Source: HK1 sp965202875
Lineage (GTDB): Bacteria > Pseudomonadota > Gammaproteobacteria > HK1
Direction of reading: 5' to 3'
DNA length: 64,000 nt
Assembly: GCA_965202875.1 (NCBI GenBank)
Contig: OZ241870.1
Coordinates: forward strand, 5,270,001-5,334,000
In this document: in pieces, positions 60,828-64,000 of the stretch
Layout of the letters: each line of letters begins with the position of its first letter
How positions within the stretch are numbered: position 1 is the stretch's first letter
Program-made: the position numbers and the translations under genes
The notes under the pieces: generated by a model
Seen by the model: only the letters and a program-made list of their open reading frames with translations
What the model was told of the DNA's origin: nothing
Database searches by the model: none

Positions 60828-61707
60828 GATGCCGCCGGGGAATATAGGTCTTCCGTACACCTACTTCTTCGGCTAAAGATCGAGAAAGATAAAGAGATTC
60901 GACGGTAATCGCATTCTGGCCCAACAGGGTTGCCTGAGTCGAACGTCCTGCTTCGATCTCGATCAATACGAGATCCAGGTGATCCGGGAGCTGTTTGCCG
61001 TATGATTTGGAACCCAGACGGCCATCGTAACTCACTAGATATCGAACTCCTTTCCGGTTCAGATAATCCAGTCCCGCGACAAAATGATCGAAATAGATGC
61101 CGGATACATATCGATGGTCACGTGCATGACAGATCCCTTGATAAGGAGGATCCATATAGACAACGTCATCTGCATGAACAGATGAAAAGACATCTCGGAA
61201 ATCATGTGATGTAAAAATCGACTTTCCACGTAACAACATGGACACCGTCATGATGTTTTTTCGCATCTTTGCAGGATTGGTTCCCAGACGGCGTTTGTCA
61301 GGGCTTTGATTGAAATTGCCATTGCCATTATAGCGGATCGCGCCTTTTACGCATCTGGCAAGTAGATAAAGTAATAGCCTGGGATCATCCGTCCGATTGA
61401 ATTCGTCACGGATAAAATAATAATGTCTCAAATGCCCGGTATCGCGATCGTGCCAAATGGATTGGTAGGAATCTGCGACCTCATCCGGCCGATTCACAAT
61501 CAACGAGAGGAGCTCGGATAGCGGACGATTCAGGTCATTCAGCCAGTATTCCCTACTTCGTCCCTTGCTGGCGCAAGCAATCGAAATCGCACCTGAACCC
61601 GCAAACGGCTCTACTAGTCGATCCATCTTGTGCGGCATATGATCAAGAATTCGCAGCGCTAGATTACGCTTGCTTCCTTGATACTGGAAAGGCTGTGGAG
61701 CATTCAT
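60784..61707 (-). CDS. D12-class N6-adenine DNA methyltransferase (Dam-like)
   Basis: A 307-residue enzyme with the order of motifs of the D12/Dam class: YQGSKRNL at residues 9-16, SAM motif VEPFAGSGAI at about 32-41, and catalytic motif VVYMDPPYQG at about 181-190. The segment HARDHRYVSGIYFDHF lies after it. Members protect host DNA from the linked endonuclease or methylate GATC; the site cannot be inferred. The start ATG overlaps the stop of the small gene in the direct repeat (ATGA), and its 3' end overlaps the HNH gene, so three genes form a compact operon. It shares the AT-rich composition of the HNH gene. Confidence 0.9.
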   Translation of the reverse strand: MNAPQPFQYQGSKRNLALRILDHMPHKMDRLVEPFAGSGAISIACASKGRSREYWLNDLNRPLSELLSLIVNRPDEVADSYQSIWHDRDTGHLRHYYFIRDEFNRTDDPRLLLYLLARCVKGAIRYNGNGNFNQSPDKRRLGTNPAKMRKNIMTVSMLLRGKSIFTSHDFRDVFSSVHADDVVYMDPPYQGICHARDHRYVSGIYFDHFVAGLDYLNRKGVRYLVSYDGRLGSKSYGKQLPDHLDLVLIEIEAGRSTQATLLGQNAITVESLYLSRSLAEEVGVRKTYIPRRHHDQIRLLEEPAIYD

Positions 61708-61973
61708 GTTGCCGCACCGGACCGCTGGCGTCGCGTCTCCTCTCCAGTCGGGGGCAACCCTTGACGCGCGGCTTGGTCTCGACGACCTGCCAGACGACCT
61801 GCCACGGGAGGTCGGAACCGACGGGTCGCCCGGAATGCGAGGTGCAGGGCGTCTTCGAGCCACGCGATCCGTTGTGCCGGCGTCGCGGCGAGGGCGGCGT
61901 CGAGCCGGGCCTCCCGGCTCCCTTCCCAGGTCCCGCACCGCCACGGATCGGCCTTGCTTCGATGATCGTTCAT
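61704..61973 (-). CDS. Small protein in the direct repeat (right copy)
   Basis: An 89-residue protein nearly identical to the one at 55620-55850, with a four-residue insertion from the 12-bp duplication and a longer C-terminus (ETRRQRSGAAT). Here it is the first gene of the restriction-modification operon rather than following a nucleotidyltransferase; only a few codons of the latter (REEPVA) remain upstream of its ATG at 61973. Its stop overlaps the methyltransferase start. That fusion to the operon may be accidental, but it could also give the operon its promoter or a regulator. Confidence 0.7.
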   Translation of the reverse strand: MNDHRSKADPWRCGTWEGSREARLDAALAATPAQRIAWLEDALHLAFRATRRFRPPVAGRLAGRRDQAARQGLPPTGEETRRQRSGAAT

Positions 61974-61988
61974 TGCGACGGGTTCTTC
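61708..61988. repeat. Long direct repeat, right copy
   Basis: About 281 bases matching 55598-55866 in the same orientation. Differences are a few substitutions and a 12-bp tandem duplication. One edge is exactly at the start of the AT-rich methyltransferase gene (61707/61708), and the other is just upstream of the small gene's ATG. Confidence 0.9.
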
Positions 61989-62346
61989 TCTCTCGAACAT
62001 GCTCACGCCGGCGCTCCGCGGGCGTATTCTGGACAGTTTACGCCGGTGACGGGAGTTTGCACGGACAATACATGCCACGCGGCTCTGCCCGAAACCCCAG
62101 GATGCGCCCGGGAGCGAGCTTTCGGCCCTCGCGGATGCGGCCCGGCCCCTGGCGGACCGAGACGCACCGGCAGGACAGGAGCGCCACGGGCGAGCATAAT
62201 CCGGGACGCACCATACAGCGGTCGCCCGGGCATGACGGATGTGCGCCTGTCCGTGCCTCGACCCCGTCTTGCACGTTGGCGGTGGAAATCATCCCCATCC
62301 GGCGCTACACCACACCCGGAACATGGATTGACAGGAGAAAAGGACC
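61989..62346. other. Leader region of the BMP gene; no gene seen
   Basis: About 360 bases of high-GC sequence between the repeat and the BMP binding-protein gene. A promoter for the importer must lie here, but I see no strong -35/-10 pair and no recognisable riboswitch. The ribosome binding site AGGAGAAAAGGA directly before 62347 is strong. Confidence 0.5.
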
Positions 62347-63456
62347 ATGACGAAGCGATACACACGCAGGGACGTCCTGAAGCGGTCAGCCGCAGCCGCG
62401 GCCGGGGCGCTCGCCGCCGTCCCGGCCACGTTCCCCCGGCTCGCGGCGGCCGACGACGTCCTCAAGGTCGGGATCGTCTACGTCTCGCCGATCGCGGAGA
62501 TCGGCTGGACCAGGCAGCACAGTCTCGGGGCCGAGGCCATCGCCGCCGCGTTCGGCGATCGGGTGGACGTGACCGCGCTCGACAACGTCTACGACCCGCA
62601 GTCCGCCGAGCGGGTGTTCGCCGAGCTGGCGAGCACTGGCAACCGGCTCATCTTCGGGACCAGCTTTTCGCACGGCACACCGATGCTGAAGGTGGCGCCC
62701 CGCTTCCCCGACGTGGCCTTCGAGCACTGCTCCGGCCTCAAGCACCTCGACAACCTCGGCACCTTCGAGGCCAAGTACTACGAGGGGACGTATCTCGCAG
62801 GGATCGCGGCCGGGCACGTGACCCGATCGAAGAAGCTCGGCTTCATCGGCGGCTTCCCCATCCCCGACATCGTGGGGCCGGGCAACGCCATGCTGCTCGG
62901 CGCGCAGAGCGTCGATCCCTCCACCACCTGCCACGTGATCTTCCTCAACTCCTGGTACGACCCCGCGAAGGAGAAGGAAGCCACCGCCACCCTGGTCTCC
63001 CAGGGCTGCGACGTCATCTGCTCCATGACCGACACCGCCACCGGCGTGCAGGTGGCCGAGCAGAAGGGCGCGTGGTCCATCGGCTACGCGAGCGACATGC
63101 GCAGCTTCGGGCCGACGAAGAACCTCACCTCCTTCATGCTCGACTGGAGCAGCATCTACGTGGGCGCGGCGAAGGACGTGCTCGACGGTACCTGGAAGTC
63201 CGAGGTGCGCTGGCAGGGCGTGAAGGAAGGCGTGGTCACGATGGCTCCCTGGAACGAGCAGCTTCCGCCGGCCGTGCTCGACCGGCTCGCGAAAACGGAA
63301 GCGGCGATCCGGGACGGCTCCCTGCACCCGTATGCGGGCGAGCTCCGGGACCAGCAGGGCAAGGTCCGCGCCGCGAAGGGAAGCCGGCTGCCCGACGCCG
63401 ACATCCGCGGCTTCAACTGGTTCGTCGAGGGCATGGTCGGCAACCTCCAGGGCTGA
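62347..63456 (+). CDS. BMP family ABC transporter substrate-binding protein
   Basis: A 369-residue periplasmic binding protein of the BMP (basic membrane protein) family. It has a Tat signal (YTRRDVLKRSAAAAAGAL at residues 5-22) ending near LAAAD, then KVGIVYVSPIAEIGWT, the standard BMP opening. GTSFSHGTPMLKVAPRFPD and YYEGTYLAGIAAGHVTRSK follow, then KLGFIGGFPIPDIV. BMP proteins bind purine nucleosides or related ligands for an importer of the YufN-type. The ATP-binding subunit gene begins about 55 bases downstream. Export by Tat suggests folding before translocation. Confidence 0.92.
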   Translation: MTKRYTRRDVLKRSAAAAAGALAAVPATFPRLAAADDVLKVGIVYVSPIAEIGWTRQHSLGAEAIAAAFGDRVDVTALDNVYDPQSAERVFAELASTGNRLIFGTSFSHGTPMLKVAPRFPDVAFEHCSGLKHLDNLGTFEAKYYEGTYLAGIAAGHVTRSKKLGFIGGFPIPDIVGPGNAMLLGAQSVDPSTTCHVIFLNSWYDPAKEKEATATLVSQGCDVICSMTDTATGVQVAEQKGAWSIGYASDMRSFGPTKNLTSFMLDWSSIYVGAAKDVLDGTWKSEVRWQGVKEGVVTMAPWNEQLPPAVLDRLAKTEAAIRDGSLHPYAGELRDQQGKVRAAKGSRLPDADIRGFNWFVEGMVGNLQG

Positions 63457-63511
63457 CGGAGCCTTGCCCGGATCGGGGCGGCGCGGGGACGCGGTGCGGG
63501 CCGCGGGCGCG

Positions 63512-64000
63512 ATGACCCCACGTCTCGAACTGCGCGGCATCACCAAGACCTTCCCCGGCGTCGTGGCGAACAACGGCGTATCGCTTGCCGTGATGCCGGG
63601 GGAGATCCACGCCGTGCTCGGCGAGAACGGGGCCGGCAAGAGCACCCTGATGAAGATCGTCTACGGGGCGACGGCCGCGGATCGGGGCGAGATCTTCTGG
63701 GACGGCGAGCCGGTGCGGATCCCGAGCCCGGCGGCGGCCCGGCAGCTCGGCATCGGCATGGTGTACCAGCACTTCTCGCTGTTCGAGTCGGTGTCCGTCG
63801 CGGAGAACATCGCGGTGGCGGTGGACGAGCCCTTCGATCTCCCGGCGCTCTCCGCCCGCGTCCGCGAGCTCTCGCAACGCTACGGCCTGCCGCTCGACCC
63901 CGGCCGCCTCCTCGGCCACCTCTCCGTGGGCGAGCGCCAGCGCGTCGAGATCGTGCGCTGCCTCCTGCAGCACCCCAGGTTGCTGATCCTCGACGAGCCG
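63512..64000 (+). CDS. ABC transporter ATP-binding protein (nucleoside/simple sugar type), truncated by the window
   Basis: The first 163 codons of an RbsA/YufO-type ATPase with two ABC modules. LELRGITKTFPGVVANNGVS opens the first module, Walker A is GENGAGKSTL at about residues 38-47, the Q-loop is GMVYQHFSLF, the signature is LSVGERQRVEIVRCLL, and the window ends in the Walker B LLILDEP. It should continue to about 500 residues and be followed by two permease genes. ATG at 63512; the upstream GTG codons are possible but less likely. Confidence 0.9.
   Translation, partial: MTPRLELRGITKTFPGVVANNGVSLAVMPGEIHAVLGENGAGKSTLMKIVYGATAADRGEIFWDGEPVRIPSPAAARQLGIGMVYQHFSLFESVSVAENIAVAVDEPFDLPALSARVRELSQRYGLPLDPGRLLGHLSVGERQRVEIVRCLLQHPRLLILDEP

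Noticed and set aside
61989..62346. Purine or other riboswitch before the BMP importer
   Set aside because: No recognisable aptamer core or terminator hairpin with T-run was found by eye; the leader is simply GC-rich.
1..64000. rRNA, tRNA, tmRNA or other structural RNA genes
   Set aside because: No conserved 16S/23S segments, tRNA cloverleaf T-loop signatures or tmRNA-like ends were recognised. A covariance-model scan would be decisive.

Overview
The window is high-GC proteobacterial DNA, probably from a gammaproteobacterium or close relative, though no rRNA or tRNA gene is present to settle this. Supporting signs are glutathione-linked proteins (a GST and two GFA-type proteins), a Tat-exported BMP lipoprotein-like binding protein, a TrmL remnant and a complete type I restriction operon. 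Gene remnants (iolG, a 3-hydroxyisobutyrate dehydrogenase, trmL, an agmatinase scrap, IS3 and ISL3 transposases) and several apparent frameshifts suggest a genome that is eroding and rearranging.

Layout. 0.8-4.6 kb: a D-amino acid dehydrogenase-like oxidase, a DUF1223 protein, a carboxymuconolactone decarboxylase-like protein and two gene fragments. 5.5-10.0 kb: a translationally coupled pair of P-loop ATPases, one with a long run of about 42-residue TPR-like repeats. 10.4-17.0 kb: palindromic repeats, a decayed ISL3 element, a broken trmL, a dimethylglycine/sarcosine dehydrogenase-like gene and a broken IS3. 17.1-32.7 kb: mainly metabolic and transport genes (agmatinase family, glycosyltransferase, cysteine synthase, VOC, GPP34, an MFS-GFA fusion, isocitrate lyase, an acylating aldehyde dehydrogenase, and an oligopeptide-type ABC binding protein with two permeases but no ATPases).

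32.8-52.5 kb is a defence island. A type I restriction-modification operon (hsdM, hsdS, hsdR) has been opened between hsdS and hsdR. The gap holds an AbiJ-like protein, a Gabija-like pair (OLD ATPase-TOPRIM plus UvrD helicase), an ImmA/IrrE protein with the 30-codon stub of its DUF4411 toxin partner, a HipA-like kinase, a split ATPase/DUF4276 pair and another ATPase-TOPRIM protein. An IS4-family element has inserted cleanly into hsdS with a 9-bp target duplication. hsdR appears to carry a one-base frameshift, after which the other frame runs through an 18-bp tandem repeat into an S24-peptidase-like domain.

52.6-55.4 kb (minus strand) encodes an oxygenase set: a Rieske-less catalytic subunit, a separate Rieske protein interrupted by a Gly-rich 12-residue repeat, and a GST-like protein. 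The split resembles the NdmC/NdmD/NdmE N-demethylase. 55.6-62.0 kb is bounded by two near-identical direct repeats of about 270 bp, each holding a small gene. Between them lie a truncated nucleotidyltransferase toxin, a 2OG-Fe(II) oxygenase, an Mrr-like nuclease, a small antitoxin-like protein and an AT-richer type II restriction-modification pair (D12-class adenine methyltransferase and HNH endonuclease). The window ends in a BMP-family nucleoside/sugar ABC importer.

The long antisense ORFs over most genes are GC-rich shadows and are omitted.
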